The notes below the pieces were generated by a model, which made no database searches, was not told the DNA's origin, and was given only the letters and a program-made list of their open reading frames with translations. From contig JASFAU010000014.1 of NCBI GenBank assembly GCA_039704465.1, positions 1 to 64,000 of the forward strand: 64,000 nucleotides of DNA. The letters are read 5' to 3'. Made by a program: the position numbers and the translations under genes. This DNA comes from Plasmodiophora brassicae (lineage: Eukaryota; Endomyxa; Phytomyxea; Plasmodiophorida; Plasmodiophoridae). Positions 20,726 to 31,225 of this stretch are shown in pieces. Positions within the stretch are counted from its first letter, which is position 1. Each line of letters begins with the position of its first letter.

Positions 20726-20809
20726 CACGAAGAGCATTCCACCGTGATACAGTTGTTCCTGGCTTCAGGGGTGACGGCCAACTACCGCATCAGACGCTTG
20801 AAGGACTAG
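20570..20809 (+). CDS. Small single-pass membrane protein with charged coil
   Basis: 79 residues from ATG 20570, or 76 from the in-frame ATG 20579. Right after MNS there is one hydrophobic segment (VLIVFIAVIAAAVLGTAVSV), which can be a signal anchor or signal peptide, followed by a highly charged helical part with heptads (RRELDARRLQIDERRLKHEE) and a short C-terminal hydrophobic patch. No family is recognised. The gene is the intact member of a head-to-head pair created by the palindrome at 20180-20725; its promoter would lie in the palindrome centre. Expression is not shown, but the open frame with a clear membrane segment and coil favours a real gene. Confidence 0.5.
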   Translation: MRPMNSVLIVFIAVIAAAVLGTAVSVWNCYADRQLRRELDARRLQIDERRLKHEEHSTVIQLFLASGVTANYRIRRLKD

Positions 20810-22620
20810 AGACCTTCCTGAACTGAAGGGTCGTCATGCACTCTCGGCATATTTACGAAACGTGATACGGTCGTCGTCTTACGGATTGATTTCGTTCATC
20901 TCTGGGCCCAAGGGGGCACATATTGTGCAACCGCGCCCCCGTCTTATTTCTTGGACACAACTGGCAACCAGCGCCACGCGCGACCACGGATTCCACTCAG
21001 GCCCTGTCTTAGGAGCGAACGAACGTGTGTCGTGACGCGAGTGGCGGCGGAATATGAACTATGTGTTTGTTTACAACAAAGTATTGTATACTTTATCAAT
21101 ATTTCCCCGATCCGGCAGCCGAGCAGATACCGTGCGGACGACATCAGGAACATTCCAGGGAGCAAGGAACGTTCAGTGGTAAATACGGAGGTCGGCATCT
21201 AACACGACCCCTCAGTCTAGCTGTAGTAGGTAGATTGGCTGGACTTGAGCTGAGAATGATGGCGACCGACGAGGAGTATATGGCTGTTAGGGGGACACAG
21301 GCGCAGGTGCTAGCGCACTACTGTCGGGTTGCAGGCTGTGGAATCGGTGCTCGGCAGCATGCAACTACCCAGTAAAACCCGTTTACTTGGGACCTATTGA
21401 GTTGATAACGGGACTGGCTTGACGCTGAACCGTGACCTGAGCTCTTGGAATTGCGGCTTGCGAAAGTGCCTTGCCCGCCATCAACATACCGCATGAAGGT
21501 CTTCACCAGCAGTATAAACATGGCGAAGATCATGAACACTAGATATCAAGAGTGTTCAATGAATAGATAATGACCGTCCCAGCAACGATCGGCAGACGGC
21601 CTGGACGCCGCTTCAGTTGACGAGTATGTCGGCGCGCGACGCTGGTCCTGGTCCGTCTAGGCAAGTACCTAGACGGCCGAGCAGCAGCAGCTGATATATA
21701 TGCTACCGGGGACGACAGGCGTATCCTGTCCAGCGTGGTTTGAGGACCTGGCCGCTTGTGTACCAGACGACGGCACGCACCTTAACTGGAGGTCCATGGC
21801 GAACGTCCAGACGCGTCTGAGTAATCATCGCGAGGCGTCCAAGCATGACGTGTTGTGGTCGTAGTGGTCCGTTGGGATGTGCCGCTGGTCGGCGGCGATG
21901 TCGGGGCGAACGCAGGGCTGGCGCGTCAGAGCGTCGACGGCCTGCGACGTCCGATGACGGGCACAACGACAGGATGGCGGCAGTTGGCAACGTTGCAGTG
22001 GACGGCGTTGACGATCGGCAGCATCGGCTGGACGTCAGTTTTGACCGACATCCGCTTTCGTTCGATGGCCGCGTACAGACCTGGTACCTGGCACGCATAT
22101 GGAGTTGTCGCGATGTGCCCTGCCCTGCATCATTAGCACAACCACAGGCTGACCCGCTGTCGTGCCGCACAACCACGTCGATCGTCGGCGGTATCGATCG
22201 CTGCCGTTCGGCTCAGGCTGACGCCACGACGACCTGCATGGTCGATGTACGCAAGTGTCTACCTGATATGCTTCTATTGAACGGATCTCGTTGTGGCAAT
22301 ATTCCGGCTTAGGGATGGCGACGGGTCGTCGACGGCAGGCAGGCGTGCGCATGTCGACCGGCGACATCCGGCGCTGGATGTTGTCCCGTTGCTCGACGAC
22401 ATGCAGGCAGCCACGCCCTGCTGACCAGACGCATGAGGAGCTAGGCGAAGTCATCGGTGGGGCGGCTCATCGTCGATGCATTATGAGGACGTTCGTCAAG
22501 TTCGTACGAAACTTTTTTTGTGGAATCACCAGTCTTTTGATGATCTGTTGTTCGTCGTCATCGTGTCGCCGTCAGCCGTACACACGACTTGACTCGCAAC
22601 CCTCTTTCCAATTGCCTTTG
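20810..22620. other. Degenerate repeat-rich stretch, no gene
   Basis: Contains the repeat copy at 21848-22030 and a TTCTATTGAACGGATCT block near 22272 that recurs near 23948 and 26121. No frame shows a domain. Confidence 0.4.
21848..22030. repeat. Dispersed repeat family 2, copy A
   Basis: Begins GACGTGTTGTGGTCGTAGTG and ends near GGCGTTGACGATCGGCAG; matches 25449-25630 in the same order and orientation, with many substitutions and indels. A third diverged relative starts near 24480. Confidence 0.55.
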
Positions 22621-22623
22621 ACG

Positions 22624-23202
22624 ATGACGAAGATGTTTGTAGTTGTTGTCACTTTGCTCTTGCAATTGGCGACGGCAGAGTATGGTGTCTGGTCTACGTT
22701 CCGGTATCATTCTCCCGGGCACTATGTCATTCCTTTACAAGCATCCGGCTCCGGTTATCGCAAGGCAGCGTTTGCGGTGAAAGCCGACGATGAGTTCCAG
22801 GTCGACGACGTCTATCCGTTCAAGTCCGCCGTTCCAGGCCTTACTCGCTGTTTCCCGGACAGATGGTTCATGTCCATGTTTTCTTGTGAGTTCCCGCATC
22901 GTCTTCCTAAGAGGTGCTTCCCACTGCTTAACGACGTCACCCCATTGGCGTATGGCCCATCCTCAAACAAGACTTTCTGGTTGGCTCCGATTGACCTATT
23001 TACTGGCAAAAGCGCAGCGAATCCTGGCGAACATACGGGCGGTCTTCTGGTCATCATACGTTTCAATCGTCCTAGACGTTTCATCGAGAACACACGAAGG
23101 GCGCTGTCTCGAGGGCTTGTTACACGCAAGGCGTGGTCTCGACTGTGTACCATCCGTTTCATTGCATCCACTGACCTGCGCCCTTCCGAAGGGTCCTCTT
23201 GA
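22624..23202 (+). CDS. Predicted secreted protein, candidate effector-like
   Basis: The ATG at 22624 is chosen because it opens directly with a signal peptide (MTKMFVVVVTLLLQLATAEY). The open frame extends upstream to 22291 through repeat-like sequence without other support. The mature protein (about 170 residues) has a soluble, Cys-containing N-terminal part (RYHSPGHYVIPL; FPDRWFMSMFSCEFPHR; PLAYGPSSNKTFWL) and a basic C-terminal part. An intron removing part of the C-terminus cannot be excluded. No domain is recognised. A small secreted protein in a repeat-rich subtelomeric island is typical of lineage-specific secreted proteins; host interaction is inference only. Confidence 0.5.
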   Translation: MTKMFVVVVTLLLQLATAEYGVWSTFRYHSPGHYVIPLQASGSGYRKAAFAVKADDEFQVDDVYPFKSAVPGLTRCFPDRWFMSMFSCEFPHRLPKRCFPLLNDVTPLAYGPSSNKTFWLAPIDLFTGKSAANPGEHTGGLLVIIRFNRPRRFIENTRRALSRGLVTRKAWSRLCTIRFIASTDLRPSEGSS

Positions 23203-24598
23203 ATGAGACCTCAGCAATGATTGTATTCGTGAATACACTACAGAAGTTCCTAAACCGGTGCCGCCCAGACTTATAGTTAGTTCCGCATAAAGGCTGATGC
23301 TGACAGTCAAGCGCGCACGTGCTGGAGGACATTGATAACGGACAGACATCGAGTGCCAACAGGTGTCCTACGTGCGTGCTACGACGCCCCACATGACTGT
23401 GATAATGCTCGTCTTGTTTGTTCAGCCATGCAAGTCGACACGCACGAGGGGGCGATATCGGCGACCTCGATCGGCGGCGGGCACCAAGCCGTGCACCCGC
23501 TGTAGCCAATACCGCCGAGGCGCTGGTTGGCGCTTAGGGACCTGCAGGGTCAGTGTCCCCGTGTTTCGATCTAGTCTGCTTGTTTTGAAGGGCTACGCTT
23601 GTGAGGATACGAAAGCAGGGAACGTGACGGGCACCGGCGGCAGCGGGCGCTGGCGGGCGCTGCCGTGCTGGACGCCCTGCAGGGCTGGAAGGCGTCGCTC
23701 TCCACGCCGAAGGGATCTCGACAACGTCCTTAGTTGATCGCTCTGCCACCGACGCATTCTCCAGAGCAGGGGCGTACGTGACAGATTGCAACGATCGGCG
23801 AGCGGCCAGGGCGACGCCGCCGCTCTCGATCGTCGACAAGCGCCCGCCGCTTCATCAATTGCAGGGAACGCTGCCGTTCTGTGCCACCTGACGCCAGGTC
23901 GATCTCCAGTGACGTCATACGCGCGTGTTGATCATGACATGGTATCTTTGTATTGAACGGATCTGGTTGTGGCCGTATGCCCGGGAGGGCTGACGATGGG
24001 TCGTGTCGTCAAACGCCAGGACAATCTGGTTGAGGCGGTACGCCCGGCAGGCCTGACGACGGCCGGGTCGTCGACGCCAGGCAGACGCACTGGGCTTCGA
24101 CGCCCAGCTGGACGATCTGCACGGCGGTCAGCGCGCCGATTACAATGCGGACGGGGACCTCGGCGACGCCCTTGCTTGGTCGTTCCGCCATCGACAAACG
24201 GTGCAGGGCAGGACAGCGCGACCGATTGCAACGACCGGCGCGCCGCCACAGCTGAGGAGAAGGTCGACACGACGTTGTCTCCACCTCGCCTAGGCAGGAT
24301 AACAGCTGCCTTGCAGGTGCTCATGCTGGACGGGAGACGGCAGGCGACGGCAGGAGTACCCTGCCCTGCACGTATTAGAGGGCCTGGCTCTGTGCGTTAC
24401 GCGAAGAACCGTACCTGTTATGGAGGTGCAGCGCGTTCGCCCTGACGTATGGGGCTTGCTGTTGTAAGGCGCCCAGCAGGATGTGTGGTGGCTCGTAGTC
24501 GCTCCGGGCATCAGCGCCGCTGGACGGCGGCGACGTCAGCGCCCGAGCACGCAGGTCCGCCAGACGCGTCAAGAACAACATATAGGACGGCGGTCGGA

Positions 24599-24860
24599 GT
24601 GGCGGGTTGGCTCTGTACGTTGCTCAGCCGTGCCAAATAGGAGACATGGTGCATCTAGACGCACGATGACGGCTTAACCGGGCGACACTTCTGCAGTAGT
24701 CATGGTCAGATTCGTATGGCGGGTTGGCTCTGTGCGTGCCTGCAACTGGCGGTCACGATGTCGTTGCTCTCCCAGGCCATATAGTAGAAGTGGCGCAGCT
24801 AGACGCACGATGACGGCTTCACCGGGCGACAGTCCTGCAGTAGACGTGGTCAGATTCGTG
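24599..24860. repeat. Imperfect tandem duplication, units about 117 and 145 bp
   Basis: Both units start with TGGCGGGTTGGCTCTGT and end with CTAGACGCACGATGACGGCT, a CGGGCGACA block and TGGTCAGATTCGT. The units differ by substitutions and an insertion. Confidence 0.75.
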
Positions 24861-25448
24861 CACCGAAAGGGATGGGCGAGTAACATACGTGAAGTGACAC
24901 AGCGTTGTGAGGTGACGAGCGATTCCAGAACGGTCCCTGCAATAGAAGCAGAACCGTTCAAAAGCGATGCCAAGGGGAAACGACGGGCGGCGTACCAGAA
25001 TGGAGTGGTTCAAGCAGATCGCAGACACGTGAAGGTCGACCAGGACAGAAACTGGATTACGCGACGACTGTCGACCAGCATCAGAAAGACGCAGTCACCA
25101 GAAGTTCAACCAGGACAGGAACTGGCTTACAGGACAACTGTTGACCAGCGTCAGAGTTACGGCCGCATCAGCGGCGACGCAGATCTCGGCACGATTCTTT
25201 GCAGCATCGACAGTGTCTGCCAGAATGTCGAGGATGTCATGGACCAACACATCGCAGAAGACCAGATTCATCGGCAGGACGAATGCTCGCTGCAGGCGAT
25301 CATGTTGGTCTGGCGACGGCAGGCGAGTCCTGTCCAGAACGTCAGAGATCTACCTAGGAGCCTCTGCATCAGACGACAACTCGCACCTGTCCTGGAGGTG
25401 CTGAGCGACATACCAGACGTATCTGGCGCGTCAGGATACGCCCTGCAG

Positions 25449-25630
25449 GACGTGTTGTGGTCGTAGTGAATCTATTGGCCCGTGCAGTTGGTCGGCGTCG
25501 ACGACGGCGTGGGCCAGGCAAGGCAGGCAGGATCGTCAAGGCGGCGACGACCTCCGATGCCAAACAAATGGCACGTCGGGCGGCCGCGTACAACGTTTGC
25601 AGTGGGCGGCGTTGACGACCGGCAGCGCCA
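25449..25630. repeat. Dispersed repeat family 2, copy B
   Basis: Direct-orientation relative of 21848-22030, sharing GACGTGTTGTGGTCGTAGTG and GGCGTTGACGACCGGCAG. Confidence 0.55.
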
Positions 25631-26644
25631 TCGGGTCGTCGGTCGCGCCGTCGATGACAGCCCATCACGGAGTTGGCGCCTGCTTCGCTTGAACGGCCGC
25701 CACCTTGATTCGATGGCTGTGGATAGACATGGTACCGGACACGACCCACGACTCGAAACGATTTGTATCGCCTCCATCGGAACCATCGCAAGACACCCGT
25801 TCCCGAACGATGTTGTGCGCATAACCAGATCGACTACGACCTGGTCCGGGGGCATACCTGAGCGCATCAGCGGCTCGGGACGCGAAGCGTTTGCTGGGAG
25901 TCTGTCGCAACCAAATGTCCTGCGCGCGCGATATGATTCCCGGCCAGCGTGCGCCGCTCGTGTAGTCTGGTCTGCCGTGTAATTCGACACGTAGGTCCGG
26001 ACGGCGTCGGCGCCCTCGATCGGCGACGGGCGCGGGCCAGGGCCCTCATTGCAGCAAACGCTGCCGTCCGACGACACGGCTTAAGCCAGAACGATCTTCA
26101 GGGTCGTTGACACGGTCTGCTTCTATTGAACGGGCCTGGCTGTGGCGACATTGTCGGCGGCCGGTCGTCGGCGTCACGCAGGCGTTTGCACGCTGAACGG
26201 CGGCAACGGGCGGTGGGCGCCGCTGCCCTGCTGGACGACGTCCTGAAAGGCAGGCACGCGCACACCTCAGAGAGCCATGGGCATGCGAGATCGCCGAGAC
26301 AGACAGCCGTGGAAGAATTCGCATAATGGATCTCCGTGCAACATACCAAGCACCTGTGGGCCAGTTCGTTGGACCAACCAGCGTTGGGGTCGCTACCGTA
26401 TATTGCAGAAAATAGTGCCCCCTGTTGAATAGTACCCGTCCTATCCAAACCACTAAACCGAGTGGCGTGATCGGGCCCGTAACCTGCAAGGGGTTGCGCT
26501 CAACGGGGTTGTTATAGTGGAGGGGGTTGCACCTAGGAGGGAGCGGGCGAAGCGCAGCGAGCCCCGAACGACTAGTAGGTACCTATTTCCGAACCTTGCT
26601 GGGTTGCGCGCCCCTTACTTCTGACGAGTGACTGCTGGTGGGCG

Positions 26645-26760
26645 ATGGCCAATGGACGATGGCGCAATGGAGAGCAACGGAACGCAATGAAACGCAAAGC
26701 AGGGCAATGGTGCGCAACGGAGCGCAATGCGGTGGCGCAATGCTCCGCGTGGGGCGTGCG
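26645..26760. repeat. GCAATGG/GCAACGGA minisatellite
   Basis: Irregular tandem units of GCGCAATGG, GAGCAACGG and AACGCAATG just upstream of the HExxH gene. Confidence 0.7.
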
Positions 26761-26813
26761 CCGGACATTGCGCGTTATTTTTCATTCGCGGGTGGTGGCC
26801 GCGGCGACGTACG

Positions 26814-27863
26814 ATGTCCGGCACACTGGCCGATCTACTCGCGCGGGCGAACCCTGACGGGACGATAAATTTCAGCGAGTATAAGCAAATGATGTCACAA
26901 GTGCAGAAGCGATCCCTGTCAACGTGCGCGAACACGCCGCCCGGTTGTGCGCTGTTCTGTCGAACTGCGCTTGATGTGATCGCGTCCAACATGGCCATTG
27001 CAGCGCAAGTTGGCGATCCCGAATTCTTGTCGCGAACCATTACTATTGACTCATTGAATATGATCGAGAGTATTGCCGAATACGCGGACGAACGCGCCGT
27101 CCTGGCCATGTCTCTGCTGATCCATGCATCGAAAGCGACCCGGTTCCGGCAATGGAAACGGTTTGACGATTTTATCATGGTTCTCCACGATCACGAGGAA
27201 TTCCGCTTGGCATCCGACGATGAGAAACCTTCGCACGATGTCGAATATGTCGCACGATCGATCGTCGAATTGGGCGACCGCATTACAGCCTGGATTCTCT
27301 GCACCACTCGCGATCGTCTACAGGCAATTCCTACTATATATTATGTGGCTTGTTCAGCTGCGGTTCGCGGATGGTCTACTCCGATCGGCATCGTCATCAA
27401 CGTCGTTGCCGTGCCACGCCGACGTTATCACGTGCTCACTCACCCAATTGCGCTTGCCTGTTTGATTGGACACGAAAATGCCCACTATCAACTACGCCTG
27501 TTGAGCAATGATCACAACGTATCCAGTCCGGCTAAACTGCCTGCTCTGAACGAGGCTGCTGGTCCCGCCGGATGGACCCAAGAACAGGTTCATGACGCAC
27601 TCCGTTTTGAAGCCTTCAAAGCGGGACACATCGAAACGGGACTCATGTTTGAGATTCTGTTCTTCGGCGAGAAACTCAACTTTATCCGGTGTAATCTAGC
27701 TGATCAACTTCTGGAAGACCTGAATCACAGGCTACAATCATTGGATCCTTTCCCACTGTTGCGAAATGGCGATCTGGTGAAATACAGGCGGCTAACCCTG
27801 CCGTGGAATGACGAAATGGCGTTTGAACCTGACCCGTGGTTCCAGGACCTCCCGTTCGAATGA
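26814..27863 (+). CDS. Protein with HExxH motif, putative zinc metallopeptidase-like
   Basis: Uninterrupted 349-residue ORF from ATG 26814 (MSGTLADLLARANPDG); an upstream open extension runs through a minisatellite and is not included. The key feature is LIGHENAHYQLR at about residues 218-229, an HExxH preceded by small/hydrophobic residues, followed some 45 residues later by HIETGLMFEILFFGE, whose Glu residues could supply a third ligand. No signal peptide or membrane segment, so probably cytosolic or nuclear. The rest is helical. HExxH occurs by chance, so catalytic function is uncertain, but its hydrophobic context (ALACLIGHENAH) resembles gluzincin active helices. Confidence 0.6.
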   Translation: MSGTLADLLARANPDGTINFSEYKQMMSQVQKRSLSTCANTPPGCALFCRTALDVIASNMAIAAQVGDPEFLSRTITIDSLNMIESIAEYADERAVLAMSLLIHASKATRFRQWKRFDDFIMVLHDHEEFRLASDDEKPSHDVEYVARSIVELGDRITAWILCTTRDRLQAIPTIYYVACSAAVRGWSTPIGIVINVVAVPRRRYHVLTHPIALACLIGHENAHYQLRLLSNDHNVSSPAKLPALNEAAGPAGWTQEQVHDALRFEAFKAGHIETGLMFEILFFGEKLNFIRCNLADQLLEDLNHRLQSLDPFPLLRNGDLVKYRRLTLPWNDEMAFEPDPWFQDLPFE

Positions 27864-28937
27864 ATTCCTACACTTCCGCGACTGAGTGGTCGCAACGTGC
27901 AGGACTTTGTCCAATTATCCAACGACGCTGCTTCCAGGCATGCGGCAGCCGTGTGCCACTCCGGACCTGAAAATGAACGGCCATTGTCTTCTGACGATAT
28001 GTTATTGAATCGATCGCGACCCCGATATGCTAAACAGTCTGACGACAATGCGGCTTCGGTGGTATAGTGACGGCGTCCGCATGAATTTGTTGAAGTTCGC
28101 CGATGTCGGCTCCGGTTGCGACCACAGGAGCCAACCCGAGTCCGCCCATCGGCGGACCGGCTCTATACTAGTGCTGCAGGGTCCCGAGTTGACAGGTCGA
28201 CTGAACAGTATCCGCGGCAGGGTCCCATCAACCCATCCCTTCAGGTCGAACGAGGTGGCAAACGTTCGCGGTTTGGTGGCGAAGCAGAGAGGTTGGTATG
28301 ATACTCTTTTTGAGATCGGTGAAGCAACTGTGTCATCCTCGACCAGTTGTGTAGACCGGACCGCCCAACTAGGCCACGAGAGCAGCCGCTCTTGTGGCCT
28401 AGTTGGGCGGTACGGTCCGGTCAACAATGGCGCTGATACTGATCACGGAGATGATCGAATCTCATGTGATGCGCCACCTCCGAATGACAGTGACACAGCG
28501 ATTACTGTGTAAATCGAAATCGAGTGTACATATTGGGGTTTCGTCTCTTCAGGATACAGGAAAGTCTCTCCTACGCCTAGCTTCCACATGCATCCCTTCA
28601 AAGAGTAATATGCGACTCATTGCCATTTCGTCACCGAACGCTGTCCACCCTTTATTAGGACTGCACGAGGCGCTCCTATCCAGTCGATGGTCGCCACTCT
28701 CATGTATAGCTGTATGCTATACGGACGACGTCTGATGTCGTTCAAACAGCTCGCGTCGATCCCTCTATGAGTGCAACTTCACCGACGTTACTGTAACCCC
28801 TGCTGGCCTACCAGTTACTGTTCGGTCGGCTGGCTGCTGTTGCGAAAATGGAGCAACCCCGCAAGTGACTGACACACGACCAGTGCTGTCGCTCTGGGCG
28901 CCTGCTCTGCGCTCGCTCTCATACGTATACCGGAGCG
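27864..28937. other. Intergenic, no supported gene
   Basis: Between the HExxH gene and the sedolisin gene. It contains the inverted repeat at 28360-28411. Overlapping ORFs near 28027-28512 span the inverted repeat and have no domain. Confidence 0.4.
28360..28411. other. 23-bp inverted repeat with 6-nt loop
   Basis: Arms 28360-28382 and 28389-28411 pair with one G-T mismatch around CAGCCG. Pairing resumes outside a 5-nt bulge (GACCGG with CCGGTC at about 28354-28359 and 28416-28421). Confidence 0.9.
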
Positions 28938-31041
28938 ATGAGGACGTCGACGACATCGCTCTTGACGACAGTCATCATTGGGGGCAGCCTCTTGGTCGCC
29001 GTCGCGACTTTATCGCATGTCGTTTGGACATGGGCCTCGCCCATTCATGATCGCATCCAGTTTAGCGTCCACCACGACCTACTCTGCCAATCGGCAACCA
29101 AGTGTCCAGAACACTTGTGGGTGGATGCAGGCGTTGCCGATCCGCTAAAGGAGAAGCAGTTGATATTTGCGGTGGCTCATTCTCATCCACTGTCATCCAT
29201 CGACGCTGCCCTGGAAAAGGTTTCGAATCCATCTTCTCCACTGTACGGCCAATGGATGTCTCTCCAAGAGACAGCTGTCTTTACGAAGAACGACGAAGCG
29301 TTCCGTACAGTGACATCGTTCCTCCGAATGAATGGCGTCCCAGACTGGAGCATGAATGCGACGATCAATCGTGACTACTTGGTTGTGACCCTACCCGTCT
29401 ACAATGCGAACCGATTGTTGGGTGCTGATTTTCGTATCTACGAACGCGGGCAGCAGAGGTACATCCGGACGCGGACGTATTCGTTGCCGGCGTGGGTTGC
29501 CCCATACATCGATTTCGTTGGAGGGGCTATCGATCTTCCTGATGTGCGGCCCGTCCGACACAAGCAACGCGTCGATACCACTGAGGTTGGCCCTGGACCC
29601 GTCATCAAAGGATACGTGACGCCCCAGGCCCTCAATGACGTCTATCATATCGATGACAACAAGGCCAGCGCATCGAACGGTGCAACTCAGTCCCTGTAAG
29701 TACTCCAGTTGGGCATTCGCGCCGCCATTCATCATACGCGGGCTGGCCGCTGATGTGTGTACCGCAGGTTTGAAGCCCTGGGGCAGAACTTCTCACCGGA
29801 TGACCTGGCTTTGTTTCAGGACAAATTCCATTTGCCTGCGGTGCCAGTTTCGACAGTGATTGGCCCTAATTCCAAAGATGCCTGCAAGGTCAATGCAGGG
29901 TCCTGCGCAGAAGCGAACCTGTAGGACCACAAGTGGCCTCGTTCCCTGTACGGTTTCTCGTGTTTCTCACATCCTCCGTCGTACAGGGACGTTCAGTACA
30001 TTATGGCGGTGGCCCAGCATGCGGAAACAACCTTCTGGGCGATCGACGCCAGCGACTGGGACCCGTTCACGACCTGGATCGTGGCGTTGGCCAATTGCAC
30101 CGACCCTCCCAAGGTGGATCCAACGCCACTGGGCAGTCTACAGTTCGCTCATCTGCTCGGCAGGTGCATTCCATCTCCTACGGAGGTGTCGAGCGAGAAA
30201 CCCCCGCCCTGCATCGGTTCAATAAGGACCTCGCCCTGCTCGCTGTCCGAGGTATCACAGTGGTCGTGTCGTCGGGCGATGACGGTGTCGGCAACTTCCC
30301 GATTCGTGACAACCCGCAAGCATGCGGTTTGAATCCATCGTTCCCCGCCAGCTGCCCATACGTCGTTAGTGTCGGGGCCACGCAGGGTCCTGAATCAGGA
30401 CAACCCGAAATCAGCTGTAGCTCAGACACGGGTGGGATCATCACGAGCGGCGGCGGATTCTCGACCGTGTTCCCTACACCATCGTACCAAGCGGGAGCCG
30501 TGCGACGCTTCCTGCACACTTCGAAGAGTGACGATTTGCCGCCCGACGAGATGTTCAACCGCTCAGGCCGTGGTTACCCCGACGTGGCTCTCCTCGGGTA
30601 CAACTACATTGTCACTGATGGCGGCCAGTTCGTCGCAGAATCTGGAACTTCAGCATCTGGTACGCTCATGGCACTGGTCATCGCAGACAGTCGTAACCGG
30701 CCGCTAACCGTGAGCTATCAGCCCCCGTATTTGCCGGCATGTTGACGCTGATCAACAGCGTCCTCATCGATCACGGGCGCCCGGTTGTGGGCTTTGTCAA
30801 CCCGATGCTGTACTCATTGGCAAAGCACGCCGCCATCTACACGGATGTCACCCAGGGCAACAATCATTGCGGGGCCGGGCGCGCGCCTCAGATCACCTGC
30901 TGCATGTATGGATTCAAAGCCATGCCGGGATGGGATCCTCTGACAGGGCTCGGTTCCGTTCATTTCGCCAACCTCAAAGCAGCTGTCCTGGCAGGCGCTA
31001 CCAAGGCGCCCAAGCATCGTGCTCCTGTCGCTGTACAGTAA
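28938..31041 (+). CDS. Sedolisin-family (S53) serine-carboxyl peptidase, tripeptidyl-peptidase I-like, five exons
   Basis: ATG 28938; introns 29696-29767, 29921-29986, 30114-30163 and 30660-30721 join in phase to 617 residues. An N-terminal hydrophobic segment (TTVIIGGSLLVAVATL) is a signal peptide or anchor. A pro-domain (about residues 45-240) is followed by the catalytic domain. The Glu and Asp of the Ser-Glu-Asp triad are in EANLDVQY (split by intron 2), the oxyanion Asp in SSGDDG, and the nucleophile in SGTSASAPVFAG (split by intron 4). A C-terminal calcium site is suggested by TDVTQGNN and GWDPLTGLG. All catalytic residues are present, so an active acidic peptidase of lysosome-like compartments or of secretion is expected. 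It is convergent with the PPR gene, 184 bp away. Confidence 0.95.
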
Positions 31042-31225
31042 TTGCAGGCTACATCGATGCTGTCGTTCTTCTGAAGTGGAAGGTGGAATAAACGTCCTTT
31101 CCAATGCATGGTCACTTGGAATGATCAATACGATATATATGATTAATGACCTGTTGATGGATGCCTGTCGATGTCCTGTGGCTTGGCGTACATTGCCACG
31201 ACAAAAGTAACCGCACCTCGGGAAG

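Larger units (their letters stand above)
23210..26640. other. Repeat island without supported genes
   Basis: Long overlapping ORFs on both strands have low-complexity composition and no domains. Recognisable pieces: a hairpin motif near 23222-23254, TATTGAACGG blocks at about 23948 and 26121, CCTAGGCAGGA block near 24285, a tandem duplication at 24599-24860, and family-2 copy at 25449-25630. Confidence 0.45.
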
